From Anaerotignum lactatifermentans DSM 14214 (GTDB taxonomy: Bacteria; Bacillota; Clostridia; Lachnospirales; Anaerotignaceae), in the NCBI RefSeq assembly GCF_900142265.1, contig NZ_FRAH01000026.1, positions 1 to 45,168 on the forward strand: 45,168 nucleotides of DNA. Reading direction: 5' to 3'. Numbering within the stretch: the first letter of the stretch is position 1; every line of letters starts with the position of its first letter. The position numbers and the translations under genes were made by a program. The notes beneath the pieces are model-generated. The model was given only the letters and a program-made list of their open reading frames with translations, was not told the DNA's origin and searched no databases. Positions 16,003 to 23,729 of this stretch are shown here, piece by piece.

Positions 16003-16149
16003 ATGGCAAATACGGATAAAAACCAGATACTTTGCAGGAGTGTTTTCAAAAGCGGCGAAAGCACGACTTCAAAAGCTCAATTCACAAAAAAGTGGGTTGA
16101 AATGATAAATAGAATAGAAAAAAATAAGGCGGTTCGCCTTACGAAATAA
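16003..16149 (+). CDS. Small transposon-encoded protein (TnpW-like, 48 aa)
   Basis: ATG 16,003 follows the ribosome site AAAGGGGG with 6 nt spacing. The 48-residue product is basic: MANTDKNQILCRSVF, then STTSKAQFTKKWVEMINRIEKNK. It occupies the place of the small TnpW-type genes found just before the recombinase in clostridial elements, and its C-terminal helix is of the same kind. The match is by position and general character, not by a firm motif. A small hairpin TAAGGCG-GTT-CGCCTTA overlaps its end (16,126-16,142). The ribosome site lies in a predicted stem. A role as directionality or accessory factor is possible but unproven. Confidence 0.5.
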   Translation: MANTDKNQILCRSVFKSGESTTSKAQFTKKWVEMINRIEKNKAVRLTK

Positions 16150-16151
16150 CA

Positions 16152-16200
16152 ATGACAAGCTGTTTTCTGCATGGTATAATTTATGTAGAAAGCAGCTTGT
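16152..16200 (+). promoter_or_regulatory. Recombinase promoter overlapped by an inverted repeat
   Basis: ATGACA (16,152-16,157), a 17-nt spacer and TATAAT (16,175-16,180), with a TG two bases before the -10, form a strong promoter. It is spanned by an inverted repeat: ACAAGCTGTTTTCT (16,155-16,168) and AGAAAGCAGCTTGT (16,187-16,200), which match in 13 of 14 positions. The arms cover the -35 and the probable transcription start, as an operator or a recombinase-binding site would. Confidence 0.65.
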
Positions 16201-16224
16201 TCCTATCTCTAAGGAGATATGAAT

Positions 16225-17778
16225 ATGAAAGTAGCTATCTATTGCCGCTTATCCGAAGAAGATAGAAACAAGCAGTTTGAAACTGACGACAGCAACAGCA
16301 TTCAGAACCAAAAGGCCATGCTGCTGCAATATGCTATGGAACAGGGGTGGGAACTTTACAACATTTACAGCGACGACGACTATACCGGCTCTGACAGACG
16401 GCGACCGGAATTTAACCGCCTGCTGAAAGACGCGGAGCAACACAGATTTGATATTATCCTCTGTAAGACACAATCACGGTTTACCCGCGAACTTGAATTA
16501 GTGGAAAAGTACATTCACGGTTTATTCCCGATATGGGGTATTCGTTTTATCAGTATTGTTGACAATGCAGATACCGCAAACAAGGGAAATAAAAAGTCCA
16601 GGCAGATTAACGGGCTTGTCAATGAATGGTACTTGGAGGATATGTCTGAAAATATCCGCAGCGTCTTGACGAACAGACGGAAAAACGGTTTTCATATCGG
16701 TGCATTTGCCCTTTATGGGTATAAGAAAGACCCAGACCAGAAAGGGCATTTGATAATCGACGAAGAAGCCGCAGCCGTTGTCCGTGAAGTTTTTACCTTA
16801 TTTTCACAAGGTTACGGAAAAACTGCAATCGCCCGTATGCTCAATGACAGGGGCATACCAAATCCAACAGAATATAAGCGTCTACACGGCTTGCGTTATC
16901 AACAGCCGAAAACGAAAAACAGTACCCTCTGGAAATACTTTGCTATTTCCGATATGCTGATAAATGAAATCTATATCGGCAATATGGTACAGGGCAAGTA
17001 TGGGAGCATTTCTTATAAGACAAAGCAGAACAAGCCCCGTCCAAAAAGTGAGTGGTATATCGTTGAGGGAACGCATGAGCCGATTATTGACCGGGAGCTA
17101 TGGGATAAGGTGCAGGCGTTAATCGCACAGAGGGCAAAGCCCTTTGATGTGGGGACAATCGGTTTATTCGCAAGAAAAGCCCGTTGTGCAAACTGCGGTT
17201 ATACTATGCGTTCTTCTAAGAATCACAATAAGCACTATCTACAATGCTCTAACCGCCATGTGGCAAAGGACGCTTGTATCGGTTCCTTTATCTCTGTTGA
17301 TAAACTGGAAAGAATGGTTATCGACGAGATTAACAAACTGGCAGCCGAGTATCTTGATAAGGACGAGTTAGAACAGAACATAGAATTTTGTGATAACTTG
17401 CAGGGACAGAAAAAACGTCTGCTCTCTGATATAGCCGTCTATGAGAAAAAGGTTGCAGAGTTTTCCAAAGGTATCCGGGAACTTTACATGGATAAGGTCA
17501 AGGGCTTAATATCTGAAAGCGATTATGTGGAAATGTCAAAGGACTTTACTACGGAGCGCGACCGACTGGAACGTGTAATTGCTGACGGAGAAAAGCAGTT
17601 AGCCGAAATCGAGGAAAAAATTGCGGTGGGCGATAACCGCCGTCAAATTATCGAACAATATTCCAACCTGGAACACCTTACCCGCGAAATCGTGGAAATA
17701 CTGATTGACTATATATCTGTCGGCAAGCGTATTCCGGGAACAAGGGACGTTCCGATTGAAATTCACTGGAACTTTTAA
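16225..17778 (+). CDS. Large serine recombinase (TnpX/TndX-type ICE integrase)
   Basis: The start is ATG 16,225, 8 nt after AAGGAG (16,211-16,216); an ATG at 16,219 is too close to it. The 517-residue protein has an N-terminal resolvase domain with the nucleophile S10 in YCRLSEEDR, the QN segment NSIQNQKAML and the DDYTGSDRRRPEFNRLL segment. A recombinase domain (GFALYGYKK-like region, GYGKTAIARMLNDRGIPNP) follows, then a zinc ribbon with C-x2-C (RCANCGYTM) and later LQCSNRH and CIGS. A long coiled coil near 400-470 is last. Such enzymes excise and integrate ICEs, cutting at a GA dinucleotide in TnpX/TndX relatives. It is the last gene of the element. Confidence 0.95.
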   Translation: MKVAIYCRLSEEDRNKQFETDDSNSIQNQKAMLLQYAMEQGWELYNIYSDDDYTGSDRRRPEFNRLLKDAEQHRFDIILCKTQSRFTRELELVEKYIHGLFPIWGIRFISIVDNADTANKGNKKSRQINGLVNEWYLEDMSENIRSVLTNRRKNGFHIGAFALYGYKKDPDQKGHLIIDEEAAAVVREVFTLFSQGYGKTAIARMLNDRGIPNPTEYKRLHGLRYQQPKTKNSTLWKYFAISDMLINEIYIGNMVQGKYGSISYKTKQNKPRPKSEWYIVEGTHEPIIDRELWDKVQALIAQRAKPFDVGTIGLFARKARCANCGYTMRSSKNHNKHYLQCSNRHVAKDACIGSFISVDKLERMVIDEINKLAAEYLDKDELEQNIEFCDNLQGQKKRLLSDIAVYEKKVAEFSKGIRELYMDKVKGLISESDYVEMSKDFTTERDRLERVIADGEKQLAEIEEKIAVGDNRRQIIEQYSNLEHLTREIVEILIDYISVGKRIPGTRDVPIEIHWNF

Positions 17779-17791
17779 TCAAAAGTTGTTC

Positions 17792-18214
17792 TTATATGAT
17801 TGCACCATCTGCTGCCATATCCTCATACAAATCTGTGATGGGATCGCCTTTGGACTGGAATGCAGCTGCAGAGAAGGGCACACCAGCGGCAGAGCAGGGA
17901 TATACCCCAAAGCCGTGGTTCACATAGTATGCCTCCAGACCGCCTTCGATAATCTGGTCTTTGGTCAGACCCTGCATAAGCTGGCGGACGATGGTGCCCA
18001 TGATTTCTGCATGCCCCAATTCTTCTGTGGCAATGTCATTGAGTGTGGCTTTGGCTTCCGGTGTTACCATGGAATAGCGCTGGCTCAAATACCGATGGGC
18101 AGCGCCCCATTCCCCATCGCAACCGCCATACTGCTCAATCATGATTTTTGCCATGCGGGCATCGGGGCGGGTGATTTTTACAGGAAACTGTAGTTTCTTT
18201 TCATAAATCCACAT
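17792..18214 (-). pseudogene. cotJC: cotJC, spore-coat manganese-catalase-like protein, 3' end lost to ICE insertion
   Basis: Residues 1-135 match the CotJC family well: MWIYEKKLQFPVKI, IEQYGGCDGEWGAAHRYLSQRY, DIATEELGHAEIMGTIV and GDPITDLYEDMAA. The family is about 190 residues long and continues after DxAA with a helix pair that carries remaining metal ligands. Here the frame runs into ICE sequence and ends after 140 residues. The gene starts at ATG 18,214 directly after cotJB, with GGAAAGGAG upstream. The truncated product lacks part of the ferritin-like fold and is probably inactive. The other piece of the gene should lie beyond the left end of the ICE, outside this window. Confidence 0.88.
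17808..17809 (-). other. Putative ICE attachment junction (GA crossover)
   Basis: On the minus strand the cotJC frame reads Asp-Met-Ala-Ala and then GAT (17,809-17,807), where the family has Glu (GAA or GAG). From this codon on, the sequence no longer resembles CotJC and a stop comes after five more codons. The last shared bases are GA, the crossover dinucleotide of TnpX-type recombinases. Confidence 0.65.
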
Positions 18215-18499
18215 TTACATGCACTCCTTTCCAGCCATAGAGGGGTTTGCTGTTGTCTGCCAAGGCCATGGATCGTTTTTCCACTGCCAGTTTTCTGTAT
18301 CAGCGGCATAGCTGCGGAAGGAGCACAGAGGACCATAAGCCGCTTCAAATTTCATCCGCAGGGTGTCTGCGGCTTCGATGGTCTGGTTATAGGCGTTGAT
18401 GGCTTCTGTTTCTGTGGGATGGGTGTTCAGATACAAACCTAAATCCACAGCCAGAAAATCCAATTCCATGAGTTTTTGGAGCATCATTTCGCGTTCCAT
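18215..18499 (-). CDS. cotJB: Spore coat protein CotJB
   Basis: The 94-residue protein matches CotJB: MLQKLMELDFLAVDLGLYLNTHPTETEAINAYN, then a conserved Trp-rich C-terminus (WQWKNDPWPWQ). CotJB is a small inner spore-coat component made in the mother cell, encoded with CotJA and CotJC. It overlaps cotJA by 16 bases and is followed by cotJC without a gap. The gene is intact although its partner cotJC is broken. Confidence 0.9.
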   Translation of the reverse strand: MEREMMLQKLMELDFLAVDLGLYLNTHPTETEAINAYNQTIEAADTLRMKFEAAYGPLCSFRSYAADTENWQWKNDPWPWQTTANPSMAGKECM

Positions 18500-18735
18500 G
18501 AGGTGACCTCCTTTGCATTGCGTTTGATATGGCTGCCCTGGACATAGGGCATGGAAAGATCAGAAAAAGCGGTGCCGCAAATCAAACTTTGTTCGGCAGA
18601 AGATGGTGTCTGGTAGGGCTGACTAGGAACAAAAGCTTGTGCCAGACCGACTTTTTTGATGACACATGCGTTGCAGTCCATAGTGGTTTCTGTTTCGCAG
18701 GTGTCCGGCAGGAAATTCGATGCGATCTCTTTCAT
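18484..18735 (-). CDS. cotJA: Spore coat-associated protein CotJA
   Basis: The 83-residue protein starts at 18,735 with AAGGAGG 8 nt upstream. The core VGLAQAFVPSQPYQTPSSAEQSLICGTAFSDLSMPY is the CotJA signature region. An N-terminal extension with three cysteines (CETETTMDCNAC) precedes it. It is the first gene of cotJABC. Such operons are transcribed in the mother cell by sigma-E; upstream at about 18,765 the minus strand reads GATACAAGA, which only partly resembles a sigma-E -10, so the promoter is not firmly placed. Confidence 0.85.
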   Translation of the reverse strand: MKEIASNFLPDTCETETTMDCNACVIKKVGLAQAFVPSQPYQTPSSAEQSLICGTAFSDLSMPYVQGSHIKRNAKEVTSWNAK

Positions 18736-18807
18736 GGAGATGCCTCCTTATGTTATTCTCTTGTATCCTATGGAGGGGAAAAGCTGTCGGTGCAAGAAAA
18801 AAACAGA

Positions 18808-18841
18808 ATAGCCGAAATTCTGAAAAAAGGATTTCGGCTAT
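18808..18841 (-). terminator. Intrinsic terminator of the glycerate kinase gene
   Basis: ATAGCCGAAAT and ATTTCGGCTAT form an 11-bp stem just after the glycerate kinase stop. On the minus strand it is followed by a run rich in T. It separates this gene from cotJABC. Confidence 0.8.
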
Positions 18842-18853
18842 CTTTACTAAGTT

Positions 18854-20104
18854 TTATGGACGGAACAGAAGGAAATACAGGTCATTTACATTGGTGCCTG
18901 TGGGACCAGTGAAAATCAGGCTGTCTACGGCTTTCAAAGCATGATAAGCATCATTTTCTGCCAGAACAGCATCAACGGAAAGCCCTGCTTGCCGCAAAGC
19001 TGCCATGGTGCTGCCATCAACCATACCACCTGCTGCGTCTGTAGGACCATCGGTGCCATCAGAACCTACAGCAGCCACAAGGGCGTTTTTCATACCTTCC
19101 AGATAGGGAGCAGCAGCAAGTGCCAGTTCCTGATTTCTGCCGCCTTTGCCTTTGCCAGTCAGATGCACCACTGTTTCGCCGCCGCAAAGGATGGCACAGG
19201 GACCTTTCACAAGACCTTTGCCTTTTTCCAGAGTTTTTGCCATGGAGCCCAAGAAACGACCAGCTTCTCTGGCTTCGCAGTCCAGCATGGTGGAAAGGGT
19301 CAGTGGGGTATATCCCAGTTTTTCCGCTGCTTTTGCGGCAAAGGTGCAAAGCTGGGATACACTGCCTGTGATCTGCATTTCGCAGTTGGTGATTTTTTTA
19401 GGGGTTTCTTCCTGTAATTGTTTTAAAACGGCAGGAGGGAAATCCAGATGGTATTTTTCCACCACTGCCATGGCATCGGCACAGGTGGAGGTGTCTGCGG
19501 TGGCAGGACCGGAAGCAATGGCATCGGGATAATCTCCCAGAATATCACTGAGGGCAATGGCAATGATGGAAGCGGGCGCACAAAGTTTTGCAAAGCGTCC
19601 GCCTTTTACAGCGGAAAGATGCTTGCGGATGGTATTGATTTCTGTGATTTCCGCGCCGCATGCCAAAAGCTGATTTGTTACATTCTGCATATCTGCCAGT
19701 GTCAGAGAACCAGCGGGCTTTTCAAATAATGCAGAGCCACCACCGGAAATCAAAAAGATGATGGTATCTTTTTCTGTGAGGTTTTCCACAGCAGCAAGGA
19801 TTTTCTCTGTTCCGGCAATGGAGTTTTCATCTACCAAAGGATGTCCGCCTTCGGCGATGACAAAACCGGGGATTTCTCCTTGACTATGGTCATATTTGGT
19901 CAGCACAACACCACGGTCGATGGTATTTCCTAATAAATCAGAAGCAGCTTTTGCCATGGTCCAAGCGGCTTTGCCAATGGAAATGACGATGCATTTTCCG
20001 GGAAAGGTACGTCCTTCCAAAGCACGCTGTACAGCGGCATGGGGCTGTACTTGTTTCAATGTATCATCAATGATGGTCTGGGCGTGTTCACGCAGAATGT
20101 TCAT
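18854..20104 (-). CDS. Type-2 glycerate kinase (MOFRL family)
   Basis: 416 residues, the usual length for GckA/TtuD-type glycerate 2-kinase. The N-terminal domain has GKCIVISIGKAAWTMAKAA and the phosphate-binding LISGGGSALFEKP. The C-terminal MOFRL domain has CAILCGGETVVHLTGKGKGGRNQELALAAA and VGSDGTDGPTDAAGGMVDG. The enzyme phosphorylates D-glycerate with ATP, feeding it into glycolysis as 2-phosphoglycerate. It stands alone between two terminators, with its own promoter at 20,136-20,164 and a GGGGAGG ribosome site. Confidence 0.92.
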   Translation of the reverse strand: MNILREHAQTIIDDTLKQVQPHAAVQRALEGRTFPGKCIVISIGKAAWTMAKAASDLLGNTIDRGVVLTKYDHSQGEIPGFVIAEGGHPLVDENSIAGTEKILAAVENLTEKDTIIFLISGGGSALFEKPAGSLTLADMQNVTNQLLACGAEITEINTIRKHLSAVKGGRFAKLCAPASIIAIALSDILGDYPDAIASGPATADTSTCADAMAVVEKYHLDFPPAVLKQLQEETPKKITNCEMQITGSVSQLCTFAAKAAEKLGYTPLTLSTMLDCEAREAGRFLGSMAKTLEKGKGLVKGPCAILCGGETVVHLTGKGKGGRNQELALAAAPYLEGMKNALVAAVGSDGTDGPTDAAGGMVDGSTMAALRQAGLSVDAVLAENDAYHALKAVDSLIFTGPTGTNVNDLYFLLFRP

Positions 20105-20135
20105 AAAGATTCCTCCCCTGTATATGATTGATGCC

Positions 20136-20164
20136 AGTATAACATGGCGGGGGTTTTCCTACAA
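20136..20164 (-). promoter_or_regulatory. Promoter of the glycerate kinase gene
   Basis: On the minus strand TTGTAG (20,164-20,159) and TATACT (20,141-20,136) are 17 nt apart, with TG two bases before the -10. The start codon is 32 bases further on. Confidence 0.6.
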
Positions 20165-20167
20165 CAA

Positions 20168-20206
20168 AAAAGCCAAAAATCTCTTAGCAAGAGATCCTCG
20201 GCTTTT
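20168..20206 (-). terminator. Intrinsic terminator of the LtaS-like gene
   Basis: A stem pairs AAAAGCC with GGCTTTT and, inside, ATCTCTT with AAGAGAT. On the minus strand it is followed by TTTTTTG. It starts a few bases after the stop of the sulfatase-like gene. Confidence 0.8.
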
Positions 20207-20210
20207 ATTT

Positions 20211-22094
20211 TTATTTCTGTTCCGGCAGTATGCGGTCAAAGAGAATGTAATACTGCAGTTGGATGAGGGTATCCAACTGTTCCTGAACATCCTCAGGCAA
20301 TTCCTGCACATAATTGCCCTGAGCGTCTACATGGTACATATCAGAAAGGACAGGGTATTCTTTCCGCATGTCATTAAGCATGTCATAAAGAGGTGAAAGT
20401 CCCTCCATGCCAGCCAGCTCTGTGGTCAATGCCCCCAGATAGAAGGAGCTGATGAGATTGTTTTCCGGCAATGCGGCTGCATCGACGTTTTCTGCAAAAC
20501 CGCACTGCTGTGCAGCGCTGTCGTTTGCCCAGATGACAAAAGGTGTTTCGTAAACGGCAGTCTGTTCTTCTGGTGTGCCGTTGGCATCTTTGGGATAATC
20601 CAGCAGGTCGAAGAATTCCATACCGTTGGAGAAGCCGGGCAGATGGTCACCGAAGTATACCAGAATGATGGGTTCTTCGCTGTTTTCCGCATATTCCACC
20701 AGTCGTCCCAATTCTTCGTCTGCATCGGTCATGCCGTAGAAATACTGGGTCAATAGATCAGTTTCTGTTTCTGTCAATTCCACGTCTGTGGAGAAATTCT
20801 GTGCCAATGTTCCATATTTTTTTTCGTAAGGACCGTGGTTCTGAATGGTGACAGTAAAGGAGAACAAAGGCGCATCGGATGAGGAGATATGCTCATCCAT
20901 TACAGAAAGAATTTTATCCATGGTGGCTTCTTCGTTTACATAGCCGCCGATGCCTTGGGTTGCCAGATCGAAGGAATCTTCCAGGAAATAGCAGGTTTCA
21001 AAGCCTAAATCCGGGTATACGTTCTGGCGGTTATAGAACCATGCGTAACCAGGATGAATGGAAGTGGTTTCATAACCAATCTGTGACAGCCGATAAGGCA
21101 GTGCGTCGATTTCATGATGGATAAAGTTATAAGAAGGCAGTGCCGTATCCAGAAAACGAGTAGGCAGCCCTGTGAGCACATCATATTCTGTATTGGATGT
21201 ACCGCCACCGAAGTTGGCAACGGCAATATGACCGCTGACAGCGTTTTCTTTGGCGCAGAGTTCTTTGAAGTTTGCCATGGGGTCTGTGTAGCCTTCAAAG
21301 CTGATATGTTTGTTTTCACTCAAATCGGAGTATGCCTCGCCCATGATCATGATGATGTTGGGCGATGTTTCCACTGTGGTGGTGATGGGGGCGCTCATGA
21401 AATCATCACAAGATGCTTTATCATAGTCTGCTGGGGCTTCCAATCGCATGATGTTGATCTGATGGAAGAAGGAATAGACCAGACCACGTGTGTTATACTG
21501 ATTTACCTGGAAATAAGGGTTTTCCACAACGGGATAACCGTCGTACAGATCTTTGTCAGCGTAAATCAATGTGTTCAGACCAAATGCAGCCAGAATGACG
21601 CAGACAATGCCAATCAGACGGGCAACCATAGGCGGACGCTGTTTTTCGCTGCGGATGAAGCTGAAAACCAATATGGCAATGGCAGCAATGAAGCCAACAG
21701 CAATGAGTGCCAGCATATAGACGGGAAATGTCTTGACGATGGTCAGAGCTTCCTTGACCAGTGTCAGGTCAGTGGGCAGCAGGGGTTCCTGCCGCATGGA
21801 AACTTTGATTTTGTCGCTGACGGCAAACAAAATCCATACCACCTGCAACAGCAGGGAGGAAAACAACAGTCGTCCTGTCACAAAATATACCAGAAACACT
21901 GCAAGCAGTGCCGGCAGAAAGTTCCACAGAATCATGGTAGGGTGTGTCAGAAGTTCATAGGCAACATGCAGCGGATGCTGGGTAGTGATGAGAAACACCA
22001 GACACATTGCCACAATGGCGCTGATCAGAAGCGTCAGAATGGTTTTTTTCCAGGAAAAGGGTGCGTCCTTTTGCTGAAAACAATTGAAAAACAC
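20211..22094 (-). CDS. LtaS-like polyglycerolphosphate (lipoteichoic acid) synthase family protein
   Basis: The start is GTG 22,094, 8 nt after AAGGAGG (22,109-22,103); the open frame extends further but without a ribosome site. The product has 627 residues. Five transmembrane helices fill about 20-190, as in LtaS. The external sulfatase-fold domain contains a metal-binding segment (IIMIMGEAYSDL), the nucleophile threonine in GGGTSNTEY, TTSIHPGYAWFYNR and FGDHLPGF. LtaS enzymes polymerise glycerol phosphate from phosphatidylglycerol outside the membrane. Whether this one makes lipoteichoic acid or decorates another polymer is open. It is a single-gene unit, divergent from the LCP operon. Confidence 0.88.
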   Translation of the reverse strand: MFFNCFQQKDAPFSWKKTILTLLISAIVAMCLVFLITTQHPLHVAYELLTHPTMILWNFLPALLAVFLVYFVTGRLLFSSLLLQVVWILFAVSDKIKVSMRQEPLLPTDLTLVKEALTIVKTFPVYMLALIAVGFIAAIAILVFSFIRSEKQRPPMVARLIGIVCVILAAFGLNTLIYADKDLYDGYPVVENPYFQVNQYNTRGLVYSFFHQINIMRLEAPADYDKASCDDFMSAPITTTVETSPNIIMIMGEAYSDLSENKHISFEGYTDPMANFKELCAKENAVSGHIAVANFGGGTSNTEYDVLTGLPTRFLDTALPSYNFIHHEIDALPYRLSQIGYETTSIHPGYAWFYNRQNVYPDLGFETCYFLEDSFDLATQGIGGYVNEEATMDKILSVMDEHISSSDAPLFSFTVTIQNHGPYEKKYGTLAQNFSTDVELTETETDLLTQYFYGMTDADEELGRLVEYAENSEEPIILVYFGDHLPGFSNGMEFFDLLDYPKDANGTPEEQTAVYETPFVIWANDSAAQQCGFAENVDAAALPENNLISSFYLGALTTELAGMEGLSPLYDMLNDMRKEYPVLSDMYHVDAQGNYVQELPEDVQEQLDTLIQLQYYILFDRILPEQK

Positions 22095-22157
22095 AGGCAA
22101 AACCTCCTTATGTTTTATTTTTTCATTTGTGCTTAACAATTCCTTTACAATTTGGGT

Positions 22158-22186
22158 ATTATACGGGATTTTCGGCAAAAAGTAAA
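22158..22186 (-). promoter_or_regulatory. Promoter of the LtaS-like gene
   Basis: On the minus strand TTTACT (22,186-22,181), a 17-nt spacer and TATAAT (22,163-22,158). The start codon lies 63 bases downstream. Confidence 0.65.
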
Positions 22187-22384
22187 GAAATCGAAGGGTT
22201 TTCAATGGAATTTTAAGAAAAATACACATTTTTTTCTGTGGGAAATTGTGTATAATAAAAAGGGTTTTGCGGGCAAAATCCCAAAGCATAGCAAAAAAAC
22301 GACGTAGGTTCCTTTTGCGGTGTAAGACATTTGTAAAAATTTGGACAAATTTCTGACAAAAAAGTGTAAAGAAATGCCCTTCGA

Positions 22385-22413
22385 TTGTCAGAAGCTGTCA
22401 AATTTGTTATAAT
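22385..22413 (+). promoter_or_regulatory. Promoter of the LCP/udk operon
   Basis: TTGTCA (22,385-22,390), 17 nt and TATAAT (22,408-22,413), with TG two bases before the -10. The first LCP start codon is 70 bases downstream. Confidence 0.7.
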
Positions 22414-22482
22414 AAATAAATTATGGATGATATGCCATGAAGAAAAGAAAGAGAATTTTGCGGGATTTAGGAGAAATGAAAG

Positions 22483-23721
22483 ATGGGAGAAAACAGAACA
22501 GATTATCAGCATAGACGCAGACGCCCTGTGCATCCCCAGTATGAACAGGAGCAGAGAAGGGGCAGCCGGACAGAGCGGCTGCGGGAACAGCGCTATGCGG
22601 AAGAAGAGATGCGGATGCAGCAGGAGCAGCGCCGCAGAGTAGGCGCCAGAATGCAGCGCAACCATCAAAAGCAGATGGAAATGCGCCGCAGACGTAAAAG
22701 AGGGGAAATCATTCTTTGTGTACTGTTGGTGGTGATCCTTGCGGGGGCTTTTGGGGCAGCCAAACTGTACGCATCTTTGAAGCTTTGGGAAGGCAAGGCG
22801 GAAAAATCCGATTTTGTGGCATCTGCGGATGTGTCTACGGAAGCAAAAGACCAATTGCTGAATATTGCTCTGCTGGGAACTGACGGGGACGGTTTCCGAA
22901 CGGACGTGAATATAGTAGCAAGCTTAAACCTGACCACGAAAGAAGTGCATCTGATTTCCGTGCCAAGAGATACTCGAGTGGTCATGACCGATGATATGAT
23001 CGCTTATCTGGAGAAAAACGGCAGAACAGTCCCTCAGGCAAACGGTGTATATGGTCAGTGCAAGCTGACAGAAGTACATGCTTATGCAGGTGAAGGCAAT
23101 CGCAGTACCTTCTCCGTAGCAATGCTGGAAGAAATTCTGGGAATCGACATTGACTATTATGTGAAAGTGGATCTGGATGCTTTTAAGGATATTGTAGACG
23201 CCGTTGGCGGCGTGGAATTTGATGTACAGGAACGGCTTTATTACAGCGACCCTGCTCAGGGGCTGTATATTGACCTGTATCCCGGTCCGCAGCTGCTGGA
23301 TGGGGAAAAGGCAGAAATGCTGGTACGTTTCCGTGAAGGATATGCCCAGAAAGACCTGAAGCGTATCGAAGTGCAGCAGGAATTTTTGAAAGCCTTCATT
23401 TCACAGGTTTGCAGCAGCGATAAGATCATGAGCAATCTGGACAGCTACATCAAAATCTTCATGGAAAAAGTAGAGTCTGACATGCCTGTGGCAACAGCCC
23501 TGAAATATGCAGGATATATCAAAGAAATCGATCCGGCTGCTATCACAACAGACACCATTCCCGGTGAAGGCGGCGCTTATTTCGATATGGACGAAGAAGG
23601 CACCAAAGAATTGGTAGACTACCGGATTTACGGCAAAGAACCACCTGCCTATATGACAGATGACGGCACAGAAACAGATGGATTGACAGACGAAGAAACG
23701 ACAAACCAGACGAACGGGTGA
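22483..23721 (+). CDS. LytR-CpsA-Psr (LCP) family cell-wall polymer ligase, first copy
   Basis: 412 residues, ATG 22,483 with TAGGAGA upstream. The first 72 residues are cytoplasmic and extraordinarily rich in Arg, Gln and Glu. A transmembrane helix follows (IILCVLLVVILAGAFGAAKLY). The LCP domain (about 120-290) has NIALLGTDGDGFRTDVNIVASLN, ISVPRDTRV and the later AEMLVRFREGYAQKDLKRIEVQQEFL, which are the diphosphate and polyprenyl-lipid binding segments. LCP enzymes move teichoic-acid or capsule-like polymers from the lipid carrier to peptidoglycan. It is directly followed by a second LCP gene. Confidence 0.92.
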   Translation: MGENRTDYQHRRRRPVHPQYEQEQRRGSRTERLREQRYAEEEMRMQQEQRRRVGARMQRNHQKQMEMRRRRKRGEIILCVLLVVILAGAFGAAKLYASLKLWEGKAEKSDFVASADVSTEAKDQLLNIALLGTDGDGFRTDVNIVASLNLTTKEVHLISVPRDTRVVMTDDMIAYLEKNGRTVPQANGVYGQCKLTEVHAYAGEGNRSTFSVAMLEEILGIDIDYYVKVDLDAFKDIVDAVGGVEFDVQERLYYSDPAQGLYIDLYPGPQLLDGEKAEMLVRFREGYAQKDLKRIEVQQEFLKAFISQVCSSDKIMSNLDSYIKIFMEKVESDMPVATALKYAGYIKEIDPAAITTDTIPGEGGAYFDMDEEGTKELVDYRIYGKEPPAYMTDDGTETDGLTDEETTNQTNG

Positions 23722-23729
23722 TAAATAGC

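Larger units (their letters stand above)
1..17809 (+). mobile_element. Integrative and conjugative element, right part (left end outside window)
   Basis: The stretch carries a conjugation module (VirB4-type ATPase, CHAP hydrolase, DUF4315, DUF4366, topoisomerase III), a regulatory and ABC-transport cargo, and a recombination module (sigma-like factor, ORF8-like protein, small TnpW-like ORF, large serine recombinase). This gene order is typical of Tn1549/Tn5397-like clostridial ICEs. The right boundary is placed where the reading frame of cotJC, read on the minus strand, stops resembling its family. The left boundary is not in the window. The backbone is GC-rich while the cargo at about 5,590-5,900 and 8,980-14,000 is AT-rich, so the element is a mosaic. 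Confidence 0.9.
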
